Positions 24,772 through 33,836 of a stretch of DNA of 43,876 nucleotides are shown here, one piece after another. The notes below the pieces were generated by a model. The model did not search any database and had not been told where the DNA came from. It worked only from the letters and a program-made list of their open reading frames with translations. The number at the start of each line of letters is the position of its first letter. Positions within the stretch are counted from its first letter, which is position 1. The translations under genes were made by a program, and so were the position numbers. Source of the DNA: JANRIZ01 sp033764445 (GTDB lineage Bacteria; Verrucomicrobiota; Verrucomicrobiia; JAWXBN01); contig JANRIZ010000172.1 in the NCBI GenBank assembly GCA_033764445.1, positions 1-43,876 on the forward strand, given 5' to 3'.

Positions 24772-25433
24772 GCGCACGCATCCGGGAGCCCCATCCCTGG
24801 CTGCTCCGGGGTGTTCTGGTCCTCGTGGTGCTTGTGGTGACGGGGTTGGGGATTGCGCTGGCCTACAATTCCTGGAAGTCCTCCACCCTCAAAAGCCCCG
24901 GACACCTGCCCCGCTACAATTCCGTCTCCCCCTTTCGCATGACCGAGCGCAGCGGACGGCAGGTCACGGAAAAGGATTTGCGCGGGAACATCTGGCTGGC
25001 CAATTTCATTTTCACGGAATGCCCCGGCATCTGCAAGGCCACCTCTGCCCAGTTTGAGCAGCTTCAGAAGATGTTGGGACGGACCCGCAGCGTCAAACTC
25101 GTCAGCTTCAGTGTGGATCCCGAGACCGACACTCCGGAGGTGCTCGCCCGTTATGCCGATTCCCTGAAGGCCGAGCCCGACCGGTGGCTGTTTCTGACCT
25201 CCGGCAATGAACGGGAAATCATTGATTTTTCCCAAAAGGTCATGCAACTGCCCCTCTCGCGAAACCCCGAGGAGAGGGTTCCCCTGGATGGCAAGATGCT
25301 GCACAGTTCAAAATTTGTGCTGGTGGACTCGCGGGGGGTCATCCGCGGCCAGTACGACGGACTCGGCCCCGAGGCGCTTCCGAAAATCCTGCAGGACATT
25401 GGATTTCTGATGCGGGAGGAGGGGTTGAAATGA
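24768..25433 (+). CDS. SCO1/SenC-family copper chaperone
   Basis: This 221-residue protein has one N-terminal transmembrane helix (LLRGVLVLVVLVVTGLGIAL, residues 12-31) and a periplasmic thioredoxin-like domain. The copper site is complete: C85-PGI-C89 in TECPGICKAT and H179 in KMLHSSKFVLVD. The Asp/Pro-containing SVDPETDTPEV follows the expected SCO order. SCO proteins deliver copper to the CuA centre of cytochrome c oxidase or reduce its cysteines. The ATG overlaps the permease stop (ATGA), and the stop overlaps the DUF420 start (ATGA), so the genes are translationally linked. This is the strongest anchor for an oxidase-assembly role of the cluster. Confidence 0.94.
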   Translation: MSARIREPHPWLLRGVLVLVVLVVTGLGIALAYNSWKSSTLKSPGHLPRYNSVSPFRMTERSGRQVTEKDLRGNIWLANFIFTECPGICKATSAQFEQLQKMLGRTRSVKLVSFSVDPETDTPEVLARYADSLKAEPDRWLFLTSGNEREIIDFSQKVMQLPLSRNPEERVPLDGKMLHSSKFVLVDSRGVIRGQYDGLGPEALPKILQDIGFLMREEGLK

Positions 25434-25858
25434 TCGAGCTGACCAGCATGCCCGCGATCAATGCCTCCCTCAACGCCCTGACGGCCAGCCTCCTGCTTGT
25501 GGGCGGGATACTGATCCGCCTTGGCAGGAAGGAGGCCCACCGGCGGGTGATGATTTCCGCCTTTCTGACCTCCACGGTATTTCTGGCCTGTTATCTGTAC
25601 TATCATTTTCACGCCAAAATCACCCGTTTTCCGCGGTCGGACTGGGCGTACTGGCTTTATCTTTCCATTCTTTTGCCGCACACCCTGCTGGCCATGATCG
25701 TCCTCCCGTTCATTTTTGCCGCATTCTACCATGCCTTCCGGGGTCAGTTTGAGACGCACAAAAAAATAGTCCGCTGGGTCTGGCCCGTCTGGATGTATGT
25801 TTCGGTGTCCGGTGTGCTCGTGTACTTCATGCTGTACCACTGGTTCCGGCCCGGTTGA
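25430..25858 (+). CDS. DUF420 membrane protein, CtaM-like
   Basis: The 142-residue product has four hydrophobic segments: LNALTASLLLVGGILIRLG, VMISAFLTSTVFLACYLYYH, WLYLSILLPHTLLAMIVLPF and WMYVSVSGVLVYFMLYHW. Conserved His residues flank them (YYHFHAK, LPHTLL, HKKIVRWV). This matches DUF420, which includes CtaM, an assembly factor for haem-copper oxidase in Gram-positive bacteria. The conserved His could bind haem or copper. It is the last gene of the ABC-SCO1-DUF420 unit, joined to SCO1 by a four-base overlap. No oxidase subunit (cox/cta) follows here, so the structural genes must be elsewhere or beyond a rearrangement. Confidence 0.88.
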   Translation: MIELTSMPAINASLNALTASLLLVGGILIRLGRKEAHRRVMISAFLTSTVFLACYLYYHFHAKITRFPRSDWAYWLYLSILLPHTLLAMIVLPFIFAAFYHAFRGQFETHKKIVRWVWPVWMYVSVSGVLVYFMLYHWFRPG

Positions 25859-25892
25859 GGGGCGGGGGTGGTGACCCGGGGTTCGGCTAAAA

Positions 25893-25920
25893 TTGACACC
25901 GGATGTTTTCACGATAGACT
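25893..25920 (+). promoter_or_regulatory. Candidate promoter abutting the TolQ/ExbB start
   Basis: A perfect TTGACA (25893-25898) is followed after 16 bases by TAGACT (25915-25920). Transcription would begin near 25927, about three bases before the ATG at 25930, again implying an almost leaderless mRNA. Confidence 0.5.
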
Positions 25921-25929
25921 CTGCCGATC

Positions 25930-26694
25930 ATGTTATTTTTGTCACAACCCCTCCTGGCCGCCGGAAGCATGGGCGGGCTGATGTTTGCCGTGGAACACGC
26001 CAATTTTGCGGGCAAGGTGATTCTGGTCATTCTTTTTATCGCCTCGATCCTGAGCTGGTCGATTTTCCTGACCAAGGCCATGCTCGTGAACCGGGCGCGG
26101 CGTCAGACGGAACAATTTCTCAGACGGTTCCGGGCGGAACGCAAACCGTTGAAAATGTATGAGGACCGGTATTCCCTGGAAGGATGCCCCATTTCGGTCG
26201 TGTACGAGGCCGGTTGCCGCGAGCTGACCTATTTTCTGCTGGGATCCGACGAGCGGGACGAGACCTTCAAATCGCGGCTGGCCACGGCGGAAAGGATCAC
26301 CCCCACCGAGATGAATGCCGTGCGGGTGGCCATGGAGCGTGCGGTCGGTGAGCAGGAACTGATGATGGAGTCGCAGATGATCATTCTCGCCACCGCCGTC
26401 AGCGGGGGACCGTTTATCGGACTGCTGGGAACCGTCTGGGGAGTGATGGATGCGTTTACCGGTGTGGCGTTGGCCGGTTCGGCGACCCTGTCGGCCCTGG
26501 CCCCCGGTGTGGCCGGGGCGCTGGCCACCACCGCTCTGGCTCTGGCCGTGGCCATTCCCGCGATGTTTGCCTACAACTATCTTGTGACGTCCATCCGTGC
26601 GCTCACCCTCGGGATGGACATTTTTTCAGCGGAATTGGCCGCATCCATGGAACGGCACTATGTCGATCACACCTCTGACCGGACCGTCCGCTGA
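25930..26694 (+). CDS. TolQ/ExbB-family proton channel
   Basis: The 254-residue inner-membrane protein has three hydrophobic segments: VILVILFIASILSWSIFL, a central block ILATAVSGGPFIGLLGTVWG VMDAF that is the signature of MotA/TolQ/ExbB proteins, and LATTALALAVAIPAMFAYNY. The loop between the first and second segments is about 90 residues and cytosolic. These proteins use the proton gradient to energise TonB or the Tol-Pal system and need an ExbD/TolR partner. No such partner is adjacent: the gene ends 28 bases inside the convergent hybrid kinase gene. It has its own promoter. Whether it is TolQ or ExbB cannot be decided without a partner; length slightly above the usual 230 is not diagnostic. 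Confidence 0.9.
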   Translation: MLFLSQPLLAAGSMGGLMFAVEHANFAGKVILVILFIASILSWSIFLTKAMLVNRARRQTEQFLRRFRAERKPLKMYEDRYSLEGCPISVVYEAGCRELTYFLLGSDERDETFKSRLATAERITPTEMNAVRVAMERAVGEQELMMESQMIILATAVSGGPFIGLLGTVWGVMDAFTGVALAGSATLSALAPGVAGALATTALALAVAIPAMFAYNYLVTSIRALTLGMDIFSAELAASMERHYVDHTSDRTVR

Positions 26695-29600
26695 CCGGCA
26701 CCGGGTGAGGGGGGGTGGGATTTCAGGCCGAGCAGTTCGGACCTCAGGCGGTCGTACTCCGGGGGAATCTGTCGGCACAGATCCAGCGTCTCCTCATTTT
26801 GGCGGCCCTGGATGATTCTCTGTTCCACGGAGGAGCAGAGGCTGGTGAAGCGGTTGGACCCGAAGTTGAGTGCGCCGCCGTTGAGCGAATGGGCCGCCCG
26901 GGCCAGTTCCGCGAAGTCGGATGCCCCGATGAGAGCCGGGATTTGAGAGATGAGTGACTGGGAGTGTTCCAGATAGAGATCGACGACCTCGTGAATGATG
27001 CCGGGCTGACCCCCATCCCGCAGGTGGACCAGTTCCTTCCAGAAGTCCGAATGGACATCCACATAGGGCCGGGCCCCGTCGATGACCGGAGTGGGGGAGA
27101 CCGTGGCGGGAACCGGGTCGTGACCGGGGGAGGGGAAGAGCTTGAGCAGGGTGTTTTGGATGACCGAGGGGCGGATCGGTTTTGCAATGTATTCATCCAT
27201 GCCCACCTTCAGGCACCGGTCACGATCCTCGGCCATGGCATTGGCCGTCAGGGCGATGATTTTTGGCTTGGGCGAAATCGACGGATCATTGAGGATCGTG
27301 CGGGTGGTTTGCAATCCGTCAAACCCCGGCATCTGGATGTCCATGAAGAGCAGATGGTATTTTTTGAGACGGACCATCTGCAGGCAGGCGAGGCCGCCAT
27401 CCGCGAGATCGGCCTGGTAGCCCATTTTGAGGAGGTATTGGGCCAGCACCCGTTGGTTGAGGGGGTTGTCCTCCACGATCAGGATGTGCAGGGGAATACG
27501 GGAGGCCATGGAAGGATTGATCCGGTCACTTTCGGTGATGCCACCCTCCGTCGGGAATGAGCCCGCCGCCGTCCCGGCATCGTCCCCGGGGACGGGATAT
27601 GTTTCCTGAAGATGGATGTTGAACCCGAAGGTCGAGCCCTGTCCCTCCCGGCTTTCAACGTGGATGGTCCCGCCCATCATTTCGACGAGCCGTTTGCAGA
27701 TGGCCAGCCCCAGGCCCGTTCCGCCGTAGTGTCGGCTGATGGAGGCATCCACCTGGCTGAAGGATTTGAAGAGCAGGTCCCGTTTGGATTCCGGGATGCC
27801 GATGCCCGTGTCCCGGACCTCGAAGGAGATGTCGTGGTACCGGTTGGTCATCATGCGGGCGTTGGCCGAGAGAGTGATGCTGCCCGTCTGGGTGAATTTC
27901 AGTGCATTGCCGATGAGATTGATGAGAATCTGTTTGAGGCGGATCGGGTCCCCCAGCACCCATTCGGGCACCTTTTCGGAGACACAGACCTCCAGAGGCA
28001 GGTTTTTTTCCATGGCCCGGGGCCGGAGAAGGCTGGTGACCTCGCGGATGATCCGCTGGAGGGGGAAGGGTTTGAGTTCCAACTCGATCTTGCCGGACTC
28101 GATCTTGGAGAAGTCGAGGATGTCATCGATGATTTTCAGGAGACTGTCCGCACTTGAACGGATGGTGTGGATCAGTTCGTCCTGTTCGGGGGAAAGGGCT
28201 GTATTCATCAGCAGACCCGTGACCCCGATGACCCCGTTCATGGGGGTGCGGATTTCATGGCTCATGTTGGCCAGAAACTCGGATTTCATCTTGGAGGCCT
28301 CGTAGGCGCGTTCACGGGCCTCGACAAGCTGGCGGATGTTGTCGGTGACAATGATGACGCCGCCGACCGAACCATCCGGTTCCCGCCAGGGAGTGACCGC
28401 CCAGCGGAGGTAGAGTTTTTCAGGGGAGAGCCCCTCGAAACTGTCCTCCGGACTGGAGAGATTTTCCCCCTTCATCCCCAGCGAGAGGATGGTGCGCCAG
28501 CGGTCCGGGGCCCCGGCAAAAACCTCGTCATAATGTTTTTGCACGATTTCGCCCTTCAATCCGTAGTCCAGGAGCCATTTGCGGCTGTGGGAGACAAAGC
28601 GCATCTGGGTGTCGAGCATGGCAATGGCCACCGGGGCGTGGGAGACAATCTGCTTGAGCAGCCGCCGTTCGTGCGTGATTTTTTCCTCCGCCCAGCGGCG
28701 CTGGCTGATATCCTCGACCGTGCTGACCAGACCCCGCTGACGTCCCCCCACCGGGGTGATCGGCGCGGAACGGATCAGAACGGTCCGCCGCAGACCTTCG
28801 GGGGTGAGGATGGTGGTTTCACACCGGATTTCACCCCGCGAGTTTTTGTTGCCCAGCCACTGGGACCAGAAGGATGTCCGATCCTCCGGGGCGATCGCAT
28901 TGAGCCAGGCGCGTCCGCGGGAGTTTTCAAGGGTCAGCCCGGTCAGCTGGGTCCACCGTTCGTTGGCATACACACACTGGTCATCGGGGTCCGTCTGGAA
29001 AATGCCCATGGGGGAGGAGGCGCAGAGGGAACGGAAGCGTTCCTCGTTTTCGCGCAGGGCATTTTCGACCTCGCGCCGGTCGCTGATGTCGCGGGAGATG
29101 CCCATGTGCCCGATGGTGTGGCCGCTGGAATCCTTGATGACCGAGGCGGAGAGAGTCGAGAAAAAGACCGAGCCATCCTTGCGACGGTTCGAGACTTCGC
29201 GGTTGAGCGTCTGGGACTGGTCCAGAGAGGCGCTGATCTGGCGGCTTTCCTCGCGGTCGGCATACAGGATGTCCACCGGCAGGCCCAGGATTTCATCCCG
29301 CGAATAACCGAAGTTTTTTTCCGCCGCCGAGTTGAACTCCGTGATCCGGCGGTTCAGATCCACGGAAATGATCATGTCCGTCGAGCTTTCGATCAGGCCC
29401 ATGGCAAAGTCCCGGGCGGCCTTCAGGTCGCGGTCGGATTTTTCGGACTGGCTCCGGTCCTGCAGGGTGGCCAGGAACAGGCGCGGACTGTTGACACTCA
29501 GCAGGGAAAGGCAGAGCCGGGCCGTGATTTCCTCCTGAAGCCGGTTGCGAAAATTCACCGTCCGGACATAGTCGCCCATCCGCGGGACCCGGAAAAAGGC

Positions 29601-30095
29601 TTCCGCCTCATTGTCGAGCCGTGGAATGACCTCCCGCAGGGGGCGTCCCCTCTGTTCGCGCAGGGGCAGACCAAGGATTTTTTCCGCCCGGGGGTTGACC
29701 TGGAGAATCGTTCCCGTGGCGTCCAGGACGAGCATGCCGTCGGAGGTGTGGCGGAAGATATTCTCAAAAAAGCTGCCCGTGGGTTCCAACGAATTCCACA
29801 GACGATGGGAGGAATCCACACCCGAATGTTTGACCAGACGGCCACGGTCCGCCGCCACCAGAAGCATTCCCAGGATCGCGCCCAAGGGTGGAAGAAACAC
29901 AAAGAGAAAATAACTGGGCAGATGCCAGAAGAGGTACCGGACATTCTGAGGGCTCAGGGAATATCCGAAACTGCTCAGATCCATCATCACAATGGCCGCC
30001 AGCAGGATGCATCCCGCAAAAAAACCGACTCCGGCAAAAATCCAGACCGCCCATGGGGAGTTCCGTCCGGGTAAGTGTGGGAGTAGGGAGGCCAT
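26667..30095 (-). CDS. Hybrid PAS sensor histidine kinase with REC and HPt domains
   Basis: The 1142-residue protein has two N-terminal transmembrane helices (about 15-38 and 58-82) with a short loop, so the sensors are cytosolic. Four PAS domains occupy roughly 105-225, 230-355, 355-480 and 485-600. The HisKA His is H613 in MSHEIRTPMNG, followed by the N box NLIGNALKF and the G box GTGLGLAICKRL. The receiver domain begins near 870 with acceptor Asp D919 (LLFMDIQMPG) and conserved Lys K972. The HPt domain carries His H1069 in AAHSLNGGALNFG. All four relay residues are present, so it can run a complete internal phosphorelay to an unlinked response regulator. It starts 25 bases after rbsC and overlaps the convergent tolQ-like gene by 28 bases. 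Confidence 0.95.
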   Translation of the reverse strand: MASLLPHLPGRNSPWAVWIFAGVGFFAGCILLAAIVMMDLSSFGYSLSPQNVRYLFWHLPSYFLFVFLPPLGAILGMLLVAADRGRLVKHSGVDSSHRLWNSLEPTGSFFENIFRHTSDGMLVLDATGTILQVNPRAEKILGLPLREQRGRPLREVIPRLDNEAEAFFRVPRMGDYVRTVNFRNRLQEEITARLCLSLLSVNSPRLFLATLQDRSQSEKSDRDLKAARDFAMGLIESSTDMIISVDLNRRITEFNSAAEKNFGYSRDEILGLPVDILYADREESRQISASLDQSQTLNREVSNRRKDGSVFFSTLSASVIKDSSGHTIGHMGISRDISDRREVENALRENEERFRSLCASSPMGIFQTDPDDQCVYANERWTQLTGLTLENSRGRAWLNAIAPEDRTSFWSQWLGNKNSRGEIRCETTILTPEGLRRTVLIRSAPITPVGGRQRGLVSTVEDISQRRWAEEKITHERRLLKQIVSHAPVAIAMLDTQMRFVSHSRKWLLDYGLKGEIVQKHYDEVFAGAPDRWRTILSLGMKGENLSSPEDSFEGLSPEKLYLRWAVTPWREPDGSVGGVIIVTDNIRQLVEARERAYEASKMKSEFLANMSHEIRTPMNGVIGVTGLLMNTALSPEQDELIHTIRSSADSLLKIIDDILDFSKIESGKIELELKPFPLQRIIREVTSLLRPRAMEKNLPLEVCVSEKVPEWVLGDPIRLKQILINLIGNALKFTQTGSITLSANARMMTNRYHDISFEVRDTGIGIPESKRDLLFKSFSQVDASISRHYGGTGLGLAICKRLVEMMGGTIHVESREGQGSTFGFNIHLQETYPVPGDDAGTAAGSFPTEGGITESDRINPSMASRIPLHILIVEDNPLNQRVLAQYLLKMGYQADLADGGLACLQMVRLKKYHLLFMDIQMPGFDGLQTTRTILNDPSISPKPKIIALTANAMAEDRDRCLKVGMDEYIAKPIRPSVIQNTLLKLFPSPGHDPVPATVSPTPVIDGARPYVDVHSDFWKELVHLRDGGQPGIIHEVVDLYLEHSQSLISQIPALIGASDFAELARAAHSLNGGALNFGSNRFTSLCSSVEQRIIQGRQNEETLDLCRQIPPEYDRLRSELLGLKSHPPSPGAGQRTVRSEV

Positions 30096-30120
30096 CGGGG
30101 ACCCATGTGTGTTTTGTCAA

Positions 30121-31083
30121 TCAGGCTTGCCGGTTGCGAAACCTGTCCAATCCTACCGCAATGATGATCACAAAACCAATGATTATTTCCTGGAAGTAGG
30201 TGGGCCATTCCATCTGCGTGGACCCGTTCCGGAGTACGGCCATCATCAGGGCCCCGATCACCGAACCGCATACGGTGCCGATCCCCCCGTTCAGACTGGC
30301 CCCCCCGATGATCACCGCGGCGATGATGTCAAGCTCCAGCCCCATGGCAATGGTGGGGTCACCCTGACGCAGTCGCGAAAGCTGGAGCAAGCCGGCCAGC
30401 CCGAAAAAGAGGCCGGCCAGACCGTAGATCATGATTTTATGGGCCGGGACATTGATGCCACACAGACGGGCCGTTTGCTCATTGGAACCGATGGCATAGA
30501 TGTATCGTCCAAACACGCTGTGTTTCATCAGGAAAAAAACCGCGCCTGTCAGAAAAAGGGTCAGCCAGACCCCCGGAGCCAGGCCGGAGAGGAAGGCGGC
30601 TGAATGGGCCGGTGGCTGCATCAATTGGTTGATCCAGGTGTCGGGAATCCCCACGGTCTGGTTGTCCGCCACCCATTTGGAAGTCCCACGCGCGATTCCG
30701 AGCATTCCCAGCGTGACGATGAAGGGGGTGATCCTGAGTGAGGCCACCAGGGTACCATTCAGGAGACCCACCAGTGCCCCGGTCCCCAGGGCCGCCAACA
30801 GGGCGAGGACCGGGGAGGCCCCGGCACGCAGGATCACGGCCGCCACGATTCCGCTCAGGGCGATGGAGGAGCCGACACTCAGATCAATGCCCTTTGAGAC
30901 AATGATCAGGGTCATGCCAATGGCTCCGATGGCCACCACGACCGTCTGGGTGAGGATGATTTTTCCGTTGGCCAGGGTCAGAAACGATTCGCGTGAGGCG
31001 GGGGCCAGTGCAAAAAGCCCGAAAACAAAGGCGAGACCCAACAGGGAACTGAAAGGTTTGAGTTTGAGGAGGAGGTCTTGCAT
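30121..31083 (-). CDS. Ribose-type ABC transporter permease (RbsC-like)
   Basis: The 320-residue permease has the BPD_transp_2 pattern: VVVAIGAIGMTLIIVSKGID, LSVGSSIALSGIVAAVI, ITPFIVTLGMLGIARGTS, and GLELDIIAAVIIGGASLNGG with IGTVCGSVIGALMMAV. The phrase IDLSVGS, with a following AVIIGG, is typical of RbsC/XylH/AraH carbohydrate uptake systems. It has about 8-10 hydrophobic segments. The gene starts six bases after the ATPase stop codon, so the two are co-transcribed. Pentose, hexose or another small sugar is likely, but the permease does not reveal which. It sits in the same-strand cluster between the ATPase and the hybrid kinase. Confidence 0.93.
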   Translation of the reverse strand: MQDLLLKLKPFSSLLGLAFVFGLFALAPASRESFLTLANGKIILTQTVVVAIGAIGMTLIIVSKGIDLSVGSSIALSGIVAAVILRAGASPVLALLAALGTGALVGLLNGTLVASLRITPFIVTLGMLGIARGTSKWVADNQTVGIPDTWINQLMQPPAHSAAFLSGLAPGVWLTLFLTGAVFFLMKHSVFGRYIYAIGSNEQTARLCGINVPAHKIMIYGLAGLFFGLAGLLQLSRLRQGDPTIAMGLELDIIAAVIIGGASLNGGIGTVCGSVIGALMMAVLRNGSTQMEWPTYFQEIIIGFVIIIAVGLDRFRNRQA

Positions 31084-31089
31084 GGGAGA

Positions 31090-32607
31090 TCAGGGGTTTG
31101 GAGTGTGGAAGGAATCGGGTGGCTGAACGCAGAAATGCATGATGTCCTCCTCGGTCCACTCCCTGACCGGTCGTTTTTCCGAAAGGACCCCCCGGTTCAT
31201 GACCGCGATGGAGTCACAGACCCCGAGCAGTTCGGGAATGTAGGAGCTGACAAAAATGATGGCCACACCCCGGGCGGAAAGTTCGCCCAGAAGCCGGTAG
31301 ATTTCGACTTTGCTGCCGACATCGATTCCCCGGGTGGGCTCATCCAGCAGCAGCACCGCTGCCTCCTGATGCAGCAGCCGGGCCAGGGCGACCTTCTGCT
31401 GGTTGCCCCCCGAGAGTTCCCCCACGGACTGTTCCGAATCCCGGGCCCGGATGCGAAGAAGTTGCATCAGCCCCGTCACGGATTTTTTTTCGTTCCCTGA
31501 CCGGATACAGCCCGCCCGGGTCAGTGGGCCGAGACGGGAGAGGGTCATGTTCTCACGAATGGACCGGTTCAACATCAGTCCCTCCTCCTTGCGATTTTCG
31601 CTCAACATTCCGAAACCCTGACGGATCCGCTGCCCGGGGGAGGCGCCGGAGTCCGGGGAACTCCGCGGGGAGAGACGGAGGTCGCCTGCGGCGACCGGGT
31701 CGAGACCGAAAATGGCCCGCAGCGTTTCCGTGCGACCCGCACCGACCAGACCCGCCAGCCCCAGGATTTCGCCGCGGGCGAGAGAGAGGGAAACCGACCG
31801 GGGTTTGGTCAGACCCGCCAGCCCCCGGATTTCAAGTGCCGTCGGCCCAGCGGCGGAGGGGTGACGCGGATAAACCTCCGCAACGTCGCGCCCGACCATC
31901 ATTGAAATGATCGAAGGAAGCGGCGTGGATTTGATGTCTCCCCCCCCCACATCCCGTCCGTCCCTGAGGACGAGGAATGTATCGGCCAGCTCCTGGCATT
32001 CCTCCAGAAAGTGGCTGATGTACAGGATGCCCAGCCCCGAGGATTTCAGGCGGTGAATGACCGAATAGAGGTTTTGCGCCTCCTTGAGACTCAGACTGCT
32101 GGTCGGTTCGTCCAAAACAAGCACCTGGGGGTTCCAGGAAAGGGCGCGGGCGATTTCAACCACCTGCTGGTGGGCGAGGGAGAGCGAGCGGACCGGTGCA
32201 TGCAGGGGAATATCCGGGTGGCCGATTTGTGACAAGGCCCGATGGGCCCGTGTTTCCAGTTCGGTTTTTTGCAGAAAACCCAGACGATGGGGTTCGGACC
32301 CCAGATTGATGTTTTCGGCCACGGTCAGGTCCGGAGCCAGGGAAAGCTCCTGATAGACCATGGCCACACCGGCCTGACGGGCCTGGTGCGGGTTTTGGGG
32401 GGAGTAGGGTTTTCCCTCCAGCAAAATGCGTCCGTCATCGGGTGAGAGAACCCCGCTGAGGATTTTCATCAGGGTGCTTTTGCCCGCCCCGTTTTCGCCG
32501 ATGATTGCCAGGACCATTCCCGATGGGAGTTTGAGGGAAACCCCCTCGAGGGCCCGAGTCGCACCAAAGGCCTTTTTGACTGATTGGATGTGGAGGAGGG
32601 GATTCAT
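31090..32607 (-). CDS. Sugar ABC transporter ATPase with two nucleotide-binding domains (RbsA-like)
   Basis: The product is 505 residues and contains two ABC domains. In the first: Walker A GENGAGKST near residue 35, signature LSLAHQQVVEIARAL, Walker B VLVLDEPTSSLS. In the second: degenerate Walker A GLVGAGRTE, signature LSGGNQQKVALARLL, Walker B VLLLDEPTRGIDVGS. This two-domain design is specific to sugar (CUT2) systems such as RbsA, XylG and MglA. ATG 32607 gives a start at the MNPLLHIQSVKKAF segment where homology begins; a longer frame extends to 32649. It follows the substrate-binding protein gene after 144 bases and precedes the permease by six. Confidence 0.94.
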   Translation of the reverse strand: MNPLLHIQSVKKAFGATRALEGVSLKLPSGMVLAIIGENGAGKSTLMKILSGVLSPDDGRILLEGKPYSPQNPHQARQAGVAMVYQELSLAPDLTVAENINLGSEPHRLGFLQKTELETRAHRALSQIGHPDIPLHAPVRSLSLAHQQVVEIARALSWNPQVLVLDEPTSSLSLKEAQNLYSVIHRLKSSGLGILYISHFLEECQELADTFLVLRDGRDVGGGDIKSTPLPSIISMMVGRDVAEVYPRHPSAAGPTALEIRGLAGLTKPRSVSLSLARGEILGLAGLVGAGRTETLRAIFGLDPVAAGDLRLSPRSSPDSGASPGQRIRQGFGMLSENRKEEGLMLNRSIRENMTLSRLGPLTRAGCIRSGNEKKSVTGLMQLLRIRARDSEQSVGELSGGNQQKVALARLLHQEAAVLLLDEPTRGIDVGSKVEIYRLLGELSARGVAIIFVSSYIPELLGVCDSIAVMNRGVLSEKRPVREWTEEDIMHFCVQPPDSFHTPNP

Positions 32608-32751
32608 GGGAGGGGATGCACGAGGGGGCAGACCCGGACTCGTCCGCATTTTGCCGAAACGGATCGGGATGGTCCGGAGGAAGACCGGGGGATCGGAAAC
32701 CGAGGGTTTTGGGGATGTGCCATCGGGGAGCCAGAGGAAGTGAGGCGGTGG

Positions 32752-33792
32752 CTATTCCCCGAGATATTCCCTGAGCGGGGGATTGATCTGGGCCTGGACC
32801 TCCGGTTTGTCGATATTCTCGCGCGTGACAAGACCCACACCCGTATCGACGGATTTTTCAACGGGTTTGCCTTCGAGCACATGCATGAGGGTGATCACCC
32901 CCTGATACCCCATGCGGAAGGGATCCTGAATGACCAGGGCCTGGATGTCGCCTTTGCGCAGGGACTCGACCAGGATGGTACTGGCATCAAAACCGACGTG
33001 TTTGACCTTCCCTCCCGCCAGGCCCGCATCCTTCAGGGCGAGAGTCATTCCCGAAGTGGAGGATTCATTGGGAGTATAGACCCCCTGGATGTTTTTTCCG
33101 AATTTGTTGAGCAGATTCTGGGAGGCCTGGTAGGACGTTTCCCGTGTGGGCCCCGCATATTGATCCGAGGAGAGGACCTTGATGCCCGGAAATTCCGATG
33201 TGAGCGTGTCCATAAATCCCTTTTCCCGGGCCTCCGTACTGGCGGAGCCCACCGCGTACCGGAGGACAATCAGATTGCCCCTGCCCGAAAGCAGCCGTCC
33301 CATTTCCCGGGCCGCCGTGACCCCGCCCCGGAAGTTATCCGTCGAAACCGTGCTGGCCGGACGGTCCGATTCCAGGCCGGAGTCGATGATGACCACCGGG
33401 ATGCCGGCGCTGACAGAGGATTCAACCGGGGAGACCAGAGCCTTGGAATCCAGCGGGGCCAACACCATGCCCGAGACCTGGCGACCGATGAAGTTTTCGA
33501 CCACCTGAATCTGCTGTTCCCGGTCATCCTCCTTGAGTGGCCCCTTCCAGATCAGATCGATTTTGGTGCCTTTGGCGGCGTATTCCCGCTGGGCTTTGAC
33601 CGCGCCCGCGTGAATGGATTTCCAGAACTCGTGGGTGGTTCCCTTGGGAATGACCGCAATTTTGATTTCCCGGGTCGGGGAGGGTTTCGTCCCTTCCGCC
33701 TTGTGAAGGGGGGGCTGTTTTTGTGGACCGCAGGCGGTCAGAACCAGTGCGGCCAGAGGGAGAAGGGACAGGGGGCGGATCACAGTTTTCAT
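32752..33792 (-). CDS. Sugar ABC transporter substrate-binding lipoprotein (RbsB-like)
   Basis: This 346-residue protein has a lipoprotein signal peptide (PLSLLPLAALVLTAC, lipobox LTAC) and the Peripla_BP_4 fold. The first strand is EIKIAVIPKGTTHEFWKSIH, then VENFIGRQVSGMVLAPLDSK, AGIPVVIIDSGL and VYTPNESSTSGMTLALKDAG, all in the order of ribose/AI-2-type binding proteins. The call is a periplasmic or membrane-anchored sugar receptor that delivers ligand to the ATPase/permease pair downstream. The ligand cannot be named; the GTTHEFW and DSGL segments resemble LsrB/RbsB relatives generally. A lipid anchor is unusual for RbsB-like proteins in proteobacteria. It starts 44 bases after the stop of the PAS kinase gene. 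Confidence 0.9.
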   Translation of the reverse strand: MKTVIRPLSLLPLAALVLTACGPQKQPPLHKAEGTKPSPTREIKIAVIPKGTTHEFWKSIHAGAVKAQREYAAKGTKIDLIWKGPLKEDDREQQIQVVENFIGRQVSGMVLAPLDSKALVSPVESSVSAGIPVVIIDSGLESDRPASTVSTDNFRGGVTAAREMGRLLSGRGNLIVLRYAVGSASTEAREKGFMDTLTSEFPGIKVLSSDQYAGPTRETSYQASQNLLNKFGKNIQGVYTPNESSTSGMTLALKDAGLAGGKVKHVGFDASTILVESLRKGDIQALVIQDPFRMGYQGVITLMHVLEGKPVEKSVDTGVGLVTRENIDKPEVQAQINPPLREYLGE

Positions 33793-33836
33793 GATCCCCA
33801 TCCAAAAAGGAAAAGCCGGGCGAGGGAAGTCTGAAA

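Noticed and set aside
28167..30074. A 635-codon open frame antisense to the hybrid kinase
   Set aside because: Same cause: it mirrors a protein with four PAS domains and full phosphorelay motifs.
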